Part shown: piece after piece, positions 14,501-25,300 of the stretch
How positions within the stretch are numbered: the stretch's first letter is position 1
Layout: the number at the start of each line of letters is the position of its first letter
Source: Gymnorhina tibicen
Lineage: Eukaryota > Chordata > Aves > Passeriformes > Artamidae
Direction of reading: 5' to 3'
DNA: 64,000 nt
Assembly: GCA_013399875.1 (NCBI GenBank)
Contig: VXAZ01003259.1
Location: 1-64,000, forward strand
Made by a program: the position numbers and the translations under genes
The notes under the pieces: generated by a model
What the model saw: the letters and a program-made list of their open reading frames with translations, nothing else
Databases searched by the model: none
Told to the model about the DNA's origin: nothing

Positions 14501-16326
14501 AGTAACTGAGGCACAACCATCTTACTTGTGGCATCAAAGAGGAGATGGAGATCCAGAGGGTTTCCTTTAGAGCCCAAGTCCTGCTCAGGTGTGTCACAGA
14601 GTAGAATCCTGGAATATCCCGAGCTGGAAGGGACCCACAGGGATCATGGATCCAGCCCCTGGCCCTGCACAGACCCCCCAACAACCCCACCCTGGGCATC
14701 CCTGGGAGCGCTGCCCAAACGCTCCTGGAGCTCTGGCAGCCTCGGGGCCGTGCCCATTCCCTGGGGAGCCTGGGCAGTGCCCGGCACCCTCTGGGGGAAG
14801 AACCTTTCCCTGATCCCCAACCTAAACCTCCCCTGACACAGCTCCAGCTGTTTCCTTGGGAGTGCTGACAGAGGTTTGGCAACTGCAGGAACTCTCCGGT
14901 CACTCCTTCACATCCCAGGAGTGAAAAGTAGGACTACAGCAGCGAGGGCTTTATCAGAAGAGTTAGTTAAGACCACATGGTTAGAGATCTTCTACATCAG
15001 TGTGGTTATCAGGCATCCTTCCTTTACCAGTCTGGAGGAAACTGAGCTCAGAGTAGGTCACCAGGGCTTGCGAAGTGATGCAGTCCCCTCTGAATGCAGC
15101 CACAAAGCGAGAAACTGCCATATAAGCACATGCTGAGGAAGCTCCACACAAATTCTGAAGAAATGGTTACCACAGATTTCTTGAAACTCAAAGCGGCTGA
15201 AAGGGAAGCCAAGCAAAATCTTCGAGTCACCGAGCTGGGAAAGAAGCAGCTTTAGAAATGGAACAGGTCCTCAAAGCAACAAGTCCCAGCCTCGTGTTTG
15301 AATCAAAACTTAGTCAACACTCTTCACCTCAGTGTCAGGTTTGCCTGGTACAACTCCTAGAGGACGAAAGCAATGTAAAGCTTTTCAACCAGGAGAGAGC
15401 AACAGATAAATTCCATCTGTCGAGGCTCTGTTTTCTGCAGGCACCAAAAAATGTCAAGGAACAATTTGTTGCCATTTGTGTGAGGTTGTTAAGCAACATG
15501 AAACTCAAATATTGTGCCCATTCAGTTGGTGCTGGAGCAGCCTAATTTGAGAAAGGGAGAGAGTAACTTTGGTGTGATTCACGGGCTTGTGTTGACTGCT
15601 CAGTGCTCCGGGGCATTCAGGTGCACGGGCTGGGGGTGCTTTGGGATCTGCCACGGGAAGGTCGCAGCAGGCTTGGGGCTGGGTGGCATCATTCGGGATT
15701 ATCGGGGAGGCGGGATTGTGGTACCCCTGGTGTCGCCTGCTTCGGAGAGGCTTTTCTGGGTATCACTTGTGGCTGGGCGTCTTGCGACCGGCTGCTCGTG
15801 TTGGTGTACTGTGGATCCGTGGGAGGCATCCCGGTGTTAGCCAGGAGGCATGGGGATGGGAACCCCAGTGTTTCGTGGTTCTGTGTGGGTTTCACGCGGG
15901 AGTCAGTGCCGGGGCTCAGCGCCGGTGAGCTCTGGGCTGGAGGAGTGCGCACACCCAGGAGCCCTTGTGCGCTCAGGGCACCTCTGCATGGTCTGGAGAA
16001 GAGCTGTGAGCATCGGGTCCTTCCCAGTGCCTTTGGGACACGTTCCCGATACATCTCCCTGTGAAAGGGCCCGTCAAAGGCTTGCTGTCAAGGCGTGGGC
16101 AGGCAAAGGTGTCACCAACACCCGTGGCACGGCACAGACGTCCCGTGCGGGGCCGGAGCTCGCTGTGCGTGTCCTGGGAGACTCACGCCTCCCCCTCCTC
16201 GGGTGTGTTTTGTCCCTCAGGCTGGACTTCAACGGGTTCTACACGGAGCGCCTGGAGCACATGTCGGCCGAGCGCAGCCAGAAGGCCCCGCCGCTGCTGC
16301 CCCGCCTGGCCGTGCCCGCCCAGTGA
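1158..16326 (+). CDS. TUBGCP2: Gamma-tubulin complex component 2 (GCP2), C-terminal 743 residues
   Basis: GCP2 is a core subunit of the gamma-tubulin small and ring complexes that nucleate microtubules at centrosomes. Coding exons: 1158-1317, 1699-1906, 2494-2693, 3162-3351, 3871-4016, 4631-4811, 5740-5920, 6128-6300, 7343-7471, 7907-8027, 9959-10102, 10564-10692, 11387-11550, 16221-16326. All junctions are GT-AG and phases agree, giving 744 codons with TGA at 16324-16326. The visible protein starts near residue 155-160 of the roughly 900-aa family; the N-terminus lies left of the window. It covers the N-terminal GRIP1 region (VEDLLYVLIGVDGRY, SSFEYGQVNHALAAAMRTL) and the C-terminal gamma-tubulin-binding GRIP2 region (GKYLNVVREC, YFLMDQGDFFVHFMDL, QMLFRHMFYCKHVERQLC, MLNFVQNIQYYMMFEVMEPTW). 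The segment from 10564 (KLDSEMERLTLEH) is the least conserved. The last intron is 4.7 kb and rich in repeats. ADAM8 follows on the same strand. Confidence 0.96.
5015..5130 (-). mobile_element. Possible old CR1 fragment
   Basis: A 'ctctggcccaacttcc' start followed by 'agggctttgtctagcctagtc' resembles diverged antisense CR1. It lies in the TUBGCP2 intron 4812-5739, where nothing else was recognised. The similarity is weak. Confidence 0.3.
8470..8558. repeat. (TTG)n(TTA)n trinucleotide microsatellite
   Basis: About six TTG/GTT units are followed by about 21 uninterrupted TTA units in the TUBGCP2 intron 8028-9958. On the minus strand it reads as a run of asparagine codons, which is not a gene. 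The rest of this 1.9-kb intron shows no element I can name. Confidence 0.95.
11645..11752 (+). mobile_element. CR1 LINE 3'-end fragment
   Basis: The sequence reads 'cagcctgggatagtggaaggtgtccc' in part, then 'ttggaatgagatgggctttgag' and 'caacccagaccattctg', the sense 3' end of CR1. It sits at the start of the last TUBGCP2 intron. Confidence 0.75.
13263..13640 (-). mobile_element. Candidate LTR-retroelement remnant (LTR plus primer-binding-site-like sequence)
   Basis: Read on the minus strand, this stretch has a TATAAAA box (13441-13435), an AATAAA signal about 85 bp downstream (13355-13350), and then, just past the presumed LTR end, a tRNA-primer-site-like sequence beginning TGGCACCCC (13280-13263). 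That order fits U3-R-U5-PBS of an endogenous retrovirus LTR. Terminal TG/CA, target duplications and any intact gag or pol were not found, and the upper limit is a guess. It could be unrelated intron sequence. It lies in the last TUBGCP2 intron. Confidence 0.4.
14598..14870 (-). mobile_element. CR1 LINE 3'-end fragment, left arm of an inverted pair
   Basis: Antisense CR1 running from 'gagctggaagggacccacag' to 'ccctgacacagctcc', in the last TUBGCP2 intron. It is nearly identical (about 6 differences in 200 bases by eye) to the reverse complement of 19125-19372. Such similarity is unusual beside the older CR1 pieces here and suggests a young subfamily. Confidence 0.85.
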
Positions 16327-16511
16327 CCGCCAAGTGACCGCCCAGTGACCACCAGCCCTCCACACCCCCCTCACAGACTGCAGGCAAACCCCGAGGGGTG
16401 GCCAGAGACACAGGGGGACGTTCGCTCTCCTGGGATGTTTGTAATGTTTTGGGGGTTTGTTGGCGTTTGTTTTTTTTAACTGTTGTACAGTGATGTGTTT
16501 GTGTGTTGTAA

Positions 16512-16517
16512 AATAAA
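16512..16517 (+). terminator. TUBGCP2: Poly(A) signal of TUBGCP2
   Basis: AATAAA lies 186 bp after the TGA stop in an A/T-rich tract, implying a short 3' UTR of about 210 bp (16327 to about 16540). Confidence 0.85.
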
Positions 16518-16597
16518 TTAAATAACAACAACAACCAAAAAAACGAAAATCAGGGTTATTTTGTCTGTCAGCAGAACTCGGGGTGCAAATTATTGTG

Positions 16598-16702
16598 GAT
16601 GCTCCATCCCTGGAAGTGTCCAAGGCCAGGTTGGACGGGGCTTGGAGTAACCTGGGATAGGGGAAGGTGTCCCTTGATCTTTTAAGTTCCTTTCCAACCC
16701 CA
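16598..16702 (+). mobile_element. CR1 LINE 3'-end fragment
   Basis: The sense CR1 motifs 'tggaagtgtccaaggccagg' and 'ggggaaggtgtcccttgatc' lie directly after the TUBGCP2 poly(A) site. The following 500 bp to the minisatellite shows no gene. Confidence 0.75.
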
Positions 16703-17214
16703 AGCCCGCAGCAGAGGAGTTCCAGGGAATCTCAGAGTTCCGAACATTGCCTGAGGCAGTTCGAGAGCAGGTGGGTAGAGGGAGGAGGAGAAATGTCTCC
16801 CAGGAGCAAGAGGTAACGGAGACAGTGCCAGGGACACAGAGGCCTCGGGGGCAGGAGTGGGGACGCGTGTGAGGGCTCCTGTCCCTCCTCTCCCTCCCTC
16901 CTCCTTCGCAGGGACCTCCCGGAGCTCCTGGGAGGGCAGAGCCGGGTTCTCTGTGCTCCATGGCCTGACGCCGGTCCTCCAGCTTGGCAGAGGGACAGAG
17001 ACCCCAGGAGAGGCTGGGCACTGCCAGCAAGCATTGAGTCCCGCTAGAAGTCATGGAGAGTTCATTTCTTAAATCAACATGGAACTTCTAAGCACCCGTG
17101 GATGACTAATCCCAAATCCCGCTCACACCCATGTGTCCATGTCCATTTCCTGACTGGCCCTGGCCTGGAACACCCAGAAAGACAAACGTGCCCCGCTTAC
17201 CTGGCATCCCTGAT

Positions 17215-18176
17215 ATCCCAGCCCCAGTGCCTCGTGGCAGTCCGGCCACCCCAGTGCCCCGAGTCCCCCTGCAGAGCCCCAGGACATGTCCCACGAGGCC
17301 ATGGACCCACCTTCGTGCCCCTTGGACTTGCCCCAAAGCCGTGCACACCGTCCCCAGTGCCACTTGGACCGGCCTCTCGCCCCAGTGTCCTGGGGACAGC
17401 CTGCAATGCCCCACTGATGCAGTCCCCCAGTGCCCCATGGACCCTCCCCAAAGCCTCACAGATACCCACGATACCCCACAGACCCCTCCCAGTGCCCCAC
17501 GGACACCCACTGGTGTCCCGCAAACCTTCCCCGATGCCCCGTGCACCCTCCCCCAGTGCCCCGCGGGCCCTCCCCTGATGCCACGTGCACCCTCCAGTAC
17601 CCCATGGATCCCCGTGACGTCCCACAGACCCTTCCCCAGTGCTCCACGGAGCCCTCGGATGCCCCACGCTGCCCCCACAGGTGCCCCGTGGCCCCTCTCC
17701 AATCCCCCACGACCCTTCAGGTGCCCCGTGGGCAGTTCCCAAAGCCCCCTGGCCCCTCCCCACGGATTCAGGTGATGCCCCACGGGCCCTCCCCCGATGC
17801 CACGTGGCCCCTCCCTAATGCCCCACGGACCGTCCAGGTGCCCCACACCACCCCCCTCAAATGCCCCGTGAACACTCCCCAGTGCCCCGTGGACCCTCTC
17901 CAATGCCCCCTGGCCACTCCCCAATGCCCCGTGGTCCCTCTCCAAGGCTCCGCAGACCCTCCCTAATGCCCCACGGACCCTCCCGGTGCCCCTGCGTACC
18001 CTCCCCAGTTCCCCAGGGACCCCCGTGATGGCCCGGGGGCAGTTCCCGGTACCTCACAGAGCCCCGTGGTGCCCCACACCACCCTCCCCCAAGCGCCCCG
18101 CGGACAGTCCCCATTTCCCTGCGGACACCCCCGATGGCAGCGGGCCCTCCTCAGCGCGCCACGGACCCGCCCGGCG
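17215..18176. repeat. GC-rich minisatellite, about 21-bp degenerate unit
   Basis: About 40 to 45 diverged units of 19-22 bp (mode about 21) follow the pattern 'cCCTCCCCaaTGCCCCacGGa'. The strand is strongly skewed, with C on the + strand and G on the -. A 21-bp unit is seven codons, so stops stay rare and reading frames of 150-280 codons open on both strands. These are repeat artefacts, not genes. The array runs into the 217-N gap, so its true length is unknown. It lies between TUBGCP2 and ADAM8. Confidence 0.9.
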
Positions 18177-18393
18177 NNNNNNNNNNNNNNNNNNNNNNNN
18201 NNNNNNNNNNNNNNNNNNNNNNNNNNNNNNNNNNNNNNNNNNNNNNNNNNNNNNNNNNNNNNNNNNNNNNNNNNNNNNNNNNNNNNNNNNNNNNNNNNNN
18301 NNNNNNNNNNNNNNNNNNNNNNNNNNNNNNNNNNNNNNNNNNNNNNNNNNNNNNNNNNNNNNNNNNNNNNNNNNNNNNNNNNNNNNNNNNNNN
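18177..18393. other. Assembly gap (217 N)
   Basis: A run of N directly follows the minisatellite. The flank to the right (18394-19120) is very CpG-rich. The ADAM8 promoter and signal-peptide exon are not seen elsewhere, so they may lie in or near this gap. Confidence 0.98.
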
Positions 18394-19124
18394 TTTGGGG
18401 GGCGTGCGGCGGGACCCCGGCGCGGGGATGCTTTGCTTTCCCCCCGCGGCTCTCGGGGGCGAGTCCCGGGGTCCCGGGGGCAGCTCTGTCCTCGCCGCCC
18501 GAGGGGGAGGATGATGGCGAAGGGACGCCCGGGGCCAGGCTCGCTCCCACGGGGATGCTCCCGGTGCCCCGCCGGGCCGTGCGGGCACCTCGGGAAGGCG
18601 AGAGGAGGGTCGCCACCGGCCGTCACTCAGCCGGTGAGGTCGCCCGTGACTCATCTGGCTCCCAGCCGCGGGCGAGGGCCGTGGGCAACCCCAGACCGGG
18701 CGCCCAGCCCCGTCCGAAGCCGGCTTTTGGGGCTCCCGGGAAAAGCAAAGGGTTCATGGCAGAAATTCTCCGTTCCGACATCCAAGGAAGGCTGGGAGGG
18801 GGCTGAGCCACCCAGGCACCAGCCGCTCTCCCAAACAGCCCCCACAGCCGCCAGACGCCGAGTCACACGCGGCGGCATCACCATGGGGAGCTGGAAAACC
18901 TCCCCCTGTACTGCTGCACCAGGGGGACTCGCTCGCCCGCAGGTGACGCTGAGCGCTCTGCGGGCCCCGGGCTGGGGTCTGCAGCCCCCTGGAGCCTGTC
19001 AGGGAGTTGCGTTCCCGGCAGGTGTTTCAGGACTTGCTCTTTGGGGCTCATCCCTGCACCTTCGTGTTGGCTGCTCCCACTGCCCCGGCTGCAGCCCCGA
19101 GGGAGCGGCGTGAGGCTGTGTGGG

Positions 19125-19372
19125 ACGGGGAGGGGAGGCTTTAGGGTGGGGATCAGGGAAAGGTTCTTCCCCCAGAGGGTGCCGGGCACTGCCCAGGCTC
19201 CCCAGGGAATGGGCACGGCCCCGAGGCTGCCAGAGCTCCAGGAGCGTTTGGGCAGCGCTGCCGGGGATGCCCAGGGTGGGGTTGTTGGGGTGTCTGTGCA
19301 GGGCCGGGAGCTGGATCCATGATCCCTGTGGGACCCTTCCAGCTCGGGATATTCTGTGACTCTCAGAGTCAC
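19125..19372 (+). mobile_element. CR1 LINE 3'-end fragment, right arm of an inverted pair
   Basis: Sense CR1 ends in 'cttccagctcgggatattctg', 24 bp before ADAM8 exon 2. Its reverse complement is about 97% identical to 14598-14835. Confidence 0.85.
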
Positions 19373-19395
19373 AAAAGCCCTTTGGCTTTTCCCAG

Positions 19396-22300
19396 GCTCC
19401 GCTGCCGGGCTGGAGGAGCAGCTGCCCCATGTCGAGAGGTACGAGACGGTGCTGCCGCGGGAGCTGCCGGTGCCGCGGGGGAAGCGGGACCTCTCTGCGC
19501 CTCCGGTGAGTCGCAGCTCGGCACAGCCGCCCTCGCTGTTTTCCAGGGAATCTGCCCGGGGGGCTGTAAGCAGCAGGGATCTTGTCTCACCGCCAGGCTC
19601 AGAGCTGGACCCCTTGACCAACAATTTGGCCAGATCCGCTCAGCCCGGCACCAAAAGAATGACACGCCGCCCATTTCCTTGCCTTGCTTGCATCCCAGAG
19701 GGTGGAGATGTTGAAGCAGTTGGTCAGATCAGCATTTCCGGGCTGTTTTGGGTCTGATTAGGACCTGCGGACAGCGGGGTGCGCTCTTGGAGAGCGGGGC
19801 TGCTTTCTCCAGTGCTTTCTTTGGAGACATGACCCAGCGGTGCCACCTCTTGCAGCCTTGCAGTGATCTTGTGACATCTGGTCTTTCCTTAAGGAGGGGT
19901 TTGCGAAGCCTCGTGGAGCTGTAAGCACTTTTCTTGCTGTTTTTGCTGAAGTTGGGGTTTTTTTTGTCCTTTGGGACAGAGAAATAAGAATCAGAAAGTT
20001 GCAGAAATCCACATGAAAGGAAGCCAGTGCTGTTTTTCTTGGGAAACCTGGCAATTTGGGGGAAGGAGTGGGGTTTGAGTCAGGAGTTTGGAGTGCTTGA
20101 TGTTGACGTCCGTAGGATGCCTTGACCTCAAAGATACTTTCCTCATTGCCTTGCAGTGAAATTCAGCCAGGTTTTTTTTTCAGTTCCTTTTCTAGACCCA
20201 AAAAGCGCCGATTTTAGCGCCTGGAGGGATGGAGGGGCTGGGGACACGTATTCCCCGGTGCCATGCAGCACGTTCCTGTGTGATTCAAACCCTTCCTGAT
20301 AAGCTAGCTCCAAAAACACTCCCCGAAAGCATCTGTTTTCCCTGCTCTAGAAACCTAAACTTGTCCACGAGATAAACATTCCCCAGGCTATTTAGAGACG
20401 CCATCTGTGCCGGGCGTGCGCCGGGCGGCTCCGCGCCGATCCCCCCGGAAAGGGGCGCTCACCCACCTCGGGATCCCTCTGGAGATGACATCTGCCATGA
20501 GCTATACGCCTTGGGGCTGTCTGATGGGTGGCGCCTGGGTTTGGTTTTGGCTTGGGTGGTCCTTGGACATCCCAAACCTGCCTTGCTGAGGGTAGGAAGT
20601 CTCCTGCCTCCCAAGCCCTTTTTTTTTTTCCCTCTTGGGGAGACGTTAGATTTGCTCTCCTGGTCGTCTGGGTGGGGAAGAAGTTCTCGGCAAGGTTTGA
20701 CCACCACCAAGGCCCTCTGAGATAGGGATGGGTGTTCTCCATCCTGGTTCCTACTGTACCCGAGGTGGGCATGGGCCACCAGGAGCTGGTTCTGGGGTCG
20801 GAGTGACCACTGGGACACCTGGGCTTGGTCCAGCAGAGCCACGTGCCAGGTGAGGGTTGAAGCAGACCGTCTACGCCCTGGCTTTGCTCAAATCCAGAAG
20901 TTCACCCCTGCAGACAGGGTGGAGCCCTGGGTCCTGCACGGCAGGATCTCCTGGATGCCAGCCTTCCCTCCAGCACAGCAGGGAGAGTGGCAAACCTGGC
21001 TTCTTCATGGAAAGGGATCAGGAAAAGCGAGCCCCAGCCCTGCTGCGAGGCCTGTTGCCTCTTCCCACCCAGGGAGGAAACACCCTGTGCTAGGGTGGGA
21101 TGGGACAGCCCGTCCCCATCCTCTGCAGGCTCAGCTGCAAGAAACCCCTCCTCTCCCTGCGCTCTGGCCGTGGCTCTGCTGTGCTGGCTCAGCACGGCCA
21201 CGGGCTAGCAGGGCTGCTCCCAAAGCCTTCCCATCTGGAGCCCTTGCACAGACCATGCTAATGAGGAAGGGGGTGATTCAGAGAAGCTTTATCAGGACTT
21301 TTTATTTTAAACTTGCCCCGCGGTCGTCTCCAAGAGAGGCTCCCTGACCCAGCACCCCCTTCCGAGTGCTTTCCTGCCATTCCCTGAGACCTCTTCTGGC
21401 CTCGGCCTTGCCAACAATAACAAAGGATGGCTTTGTTGGCGGACACGGGTCGGGACAGGCGGGAGACGCTGTTCATAAGAGAAGAATTTTCCAGGGACCC
21501 GCTGGCATGCCGGCCTGGAATTGCAAACCAGGGAGAATCGGGGGCAGCTGAGTGACAGGCAAACCCTCTCACCTGGCCCCGCTGGCGCTGAGTCAGCAGG
21601 GCTTTCCGCTCAGCCTGGCTCCTGCAGGGTGCAGATCGTCCCCCCGGGAATGCTGAGCCATGGTATGACAGCCGGTGCTGTCATCCTCCCCAGGAAGAGG
21701 CAGCACACCTCATCCCTGAGGAATGCTGGCCCCACGGGAAAGGTTGGCTTTGCTTTCAGCTCAGCTCTCTCCACACCTGGATTCTGCAAGGGCTGAGGAT
21801 GTGCTCTCAGCAGAGGTCTCAGGTCCCTTGTGCCAAGGGCACGGCCTGACACGGGACCATCAGCGTGTCCCAGTGAGCCCAGCGAGATGGGGCCTCTGGA
21901 GGTGGAGATCACAAGATGCCCCAGAGGGAAGCACTTTTCCGGTAGGAACATCTCCATCCTCAGGGTTCGGGGCTCAGCTGGCTGAGCCAGCAAAGGGGAT
22001 CTGGGACACAGTGACACTGAAGCGTGCTCTGAGAGGCCACGGAGAGCCAAGGGAAGGTTGTTCCCTAAATGTGAGGTGGCGTGTTAGATCAGTCAGGGAA
22101 GGGGAAGTCTCTGCTGTAAGAGCCATAGGGATCTTTGTGGTTCAGCCGGTGAGTAAGTGCTGAACTCAGACCCCAGAAATGGAGCTCTGTGACTGATGAG
22201 TAGGAAACCTCAGTCCCTGGCGCGGCCATCTGCAGCCATGTGTCAGACACGGGAAACCAGACTTTGCTGACTCCGTCTCCTTGCGGGTGACCTGTTCTTC

Positions 22301-25300
22301 ATCTCAGGATGTGCCGGGGATTTGCATTATTGCCCACATGCTTTCTTCCTTCTCTTCTGATTTCCGGTGTCTTTGCTGGATGCCCGCAGGGCGAGCAGCC
22401 GGGCTCCCGGTGCCGCAGCGGGGCACACGCACACCCCGGCCCCTCTCTGGGCAGGACGGGGGCCCGGGGGCCTCTCTGGGACAGCTCTCGCTCCTGCCTA
22501 CGGCGGGTCTCTGATGGCACCTCTCTTCCACGCAGAGCACCTACCCAGGCCACGTCCTCTACAGCGTCCGTGCCGAAGGCAGGGAATACGTCCTGTGGCT
22601 GGAGAAGAACAGGTGAGCCCAGGTGGGCACGGCGGGGGGGGCTGGGCGGGGTTTGCATCCCGCCCTTGCCGTGAGCATCCCTTCTCCCAGGCCCGGTGTC
22701 GCTGAGACCTGAGCCTCAGCCCAGAGCACTTTGTTTCCTCCTTGCCGAAGCCGCCTGGGGGGGGGTCACAGTCCCCACAAGCTCCCCCCAAAGCGGGGTC
22801 GCTGCTGACGCCCCGTCCCCACCCTGCAGGGCCCTGCTGGGGCAGCGCTACACCGAGACGCACTACTCGGCCGACGGCTCGGAGATCACGGAGAAGCCGG
22901 ACACCCAGGTACGGGCGGGCTCGGGGGGAGCCGCTTTCCCGGCCCCGTGGGGCCCCTCCACGCCGCTGCAGCCCCCGCACCTCCGCCCTCTCTCTCGGCA
23001 GGATCACTGCTTCTACCAGGGCCGCGTGCGGGGACACCCCGGCTCGGCAGCGAGCATCAGCACCTGCGGCGGGCTCAGGTAGGGCCCCGGCTCCTTGGAG
23101 CCCTGCTCCTGGCTGGGAACAGCATCCAGCCCCGGCACATGCCGCGGTGCCTGGCTGTGACCGAGCCCCGGTGCCCGGGTGTGACCGAGCCCCGGCCGTG
23201 CTGATGGAGTTAGAGCTCAGCCTTCCCCTGCGGAAGGGAAGATGACATCCCTCTTCCTGCTGGAGGTGCTGACCCTGGCCGGGTGCCCGGCAGGAAAGGC
23301 GCACGGCACTTTTGGGGGGCTGACTCACGGCAGCGGGGTGAGAGTGGAGCCCTGACACCACAGGAGCTCCGGGCAGGAGAGCCCTCGCTGCATCCATCCT
23401 GAATGGCTCAGGCGCTGAACCCCGGGGCATTCCTGCTGCCTGAGGCACCGGACGCTCCCTGTGCCGTGGGTGCCGTGCCATAGCTGCCCCCTCCCAGCCC
23501 AGCAGCCGGTTTGGCAGCTGTATTTTTATGGAATCCCAGAATCCCAGCATGGTTTGGGCCGGGAGGGACCTTAAAGCCCATCCAGTCCCACCCCCTGCCA
23601 TGGGCAGGGACACCTTCCACTGTCCCAGGCTGCTCCAACCTGGCCCTGGACACTGCCAGGGGTGGGGCACATATCCCAGGCGCTTTCAGGGGTGTGTGAA
23701 GGGTCTGCCCGTGTCCCGCCCGTCTCCCCAGCCTGACGCCTGCCCTCTCTCTCTCCGCAGTGGGTTTTTCCAGGTGAACGGGACCACCTTCCTGCTGGAG
23801 CCGCTGGAGGGGGCGGTGGCCGGCCGGCACGCCGTGTACCGAGCAGCTCACCTGCGGGGCAAGCGCGGTACCTGCCGGGAGCCCGGGGCCACCCTGGAGT
23901 ACGACCGCGAGCCCAAAGTCCCTGCGGCCATGAAGCTCTACCGCTGGGTAGGGGTCGCGTTGCCGCTCCGGTCCCGGGGAGCAGGGGGGCCGTTCCGTGC
24001 CTCCTGGCGCTGCCCCTCTCCCGCGAGGCGCTGCCTGGGCTGGCTCCTGGTGGGAACAGGCCCTCGGATCCCGTGCCAGCAGCAGCAGCATCCTCCCACC
24101 CCGCGGGCTCTGTGGTGCCTGCAGAGCCTGGTGTGGCATCATCCCAGGGGCGGGTTTGGGTTTTCCAGCATGCAAGCTGGGCGAAGAAACCCAGCAAAGC
24201 AACATCACAGAGCTGAGCTAGGAGACCCGCTAAGCTTGGAAGATCCTCCAGGATCTGCCACATCCCACGGGAGGGTCAGCTGCCTGGCTTGGCGAGCTGA
24301 GAGCTGAACCCCTCTTTGCTCTTCCCTCCCAGAAATCAGGCCCGATACAAAAAGGTCCCCGGTACGTGGAGCTGGTCCTGGTCGCGGACAACCAGGAGGT
24401 AAAGTGGGCTGAACTGGCGCCTGCGGGTTCGCCGCCGTGCCCTGCAGCGAGGAGCTCAAGGCCACCCTGGAAACCTCTCTGTGTCCTTCCCACAGTTCAG
24501 GAAGCACAAGGACCTGCGCACCGTGCAGAACCGCATGAAGGAAATTGTGAACCACGTGGACAAGGTGAGCCCAGGGCTCTGGACCCGCCCTCCCAGCCCC
24601 AGTGTGGGCACAGAGGAGGTGGCAGAGAGGTTGGCATGGGTGGGCCGGTGGAGCTGGAGCCAGTCTCAGGCCTGCAAGGGGCTGCTGCAGGGTGACCACT
24701 CCCTTGGCCAACTGCACGTGCAGTGTGGACATGCCGAGCGGCTCAGCTCTGTCCATAAGGGAAGGGAATTTTGTCCTGTAACCCCTGGAAGCACGAACCG
24801 TGGCCACCGGAGTGGCTGCTAACGAAGGGAGGGATGCACTGGACCACGGCGGGTTTCCTGATGGCTTTGCTTCAGCCTCGCTTGTTGGTTAGCAATGTGG
24901 GAGCAGCATCCCAGCCTTCACCAGCCAGGAGGGGGCCGGAAGGTCTGGGGGGAAACCCTGTCCACACCATCACACAGCTTGTGTTATTTACTGAGGGTGA
25001 CAGAGCTGATACTGCCCCGTGAGGAGCGTTCTGGGCTCGGCTGCAGGTCCCTGGGGCAGGTGGGACCATCCCCCTGCTGCTGCAGCCCAAATCCAGGCTC
25101 TCTCTGGGCTGTGTCCCACCCCAGCTCTACCAGCCCCTTCGCCTGCGGGTGGCCTTGATCGGCCTGGAGGTGTGGAACCACAGGGACAAAATCACGGTCA
25201 GCCCCAACCCGGAGGTGACACTGGACAACTTCCTGCACTGGCGCGAGTCGGAGCTGCTGCGGAAGAAGCCCCACGACAACGCCCAGCTTATCACGTAAGG

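Noticed and set aside
17106..17945. 279-codon minus-strand and 214-codon plus-strand open frames
   Set aside because: They are products of the 21-bp minisatellite; no splice context, start context or protein family supports a gene.
18882..18942. ATG in good context (CACCATGG) as ADAM8 exon 1
   Set aside because: The peptide is not hydrophobic like a signal sequence, and the nearby CAG|GT donor leaves the wrong phase for exon 2.
17986..19113. Long plus-strand frame crossing the N gap
   Set aside because: It is open only because N translates without stops; the flanks look like CpG-rich non-coding DNA.
22498..23670. 390-codon minus-strand frame over ADAM8
   Set aside because: It is the antisense shadow of GC-rich ADAM8 exons; the plus strand has matched splice sites and family motifs.
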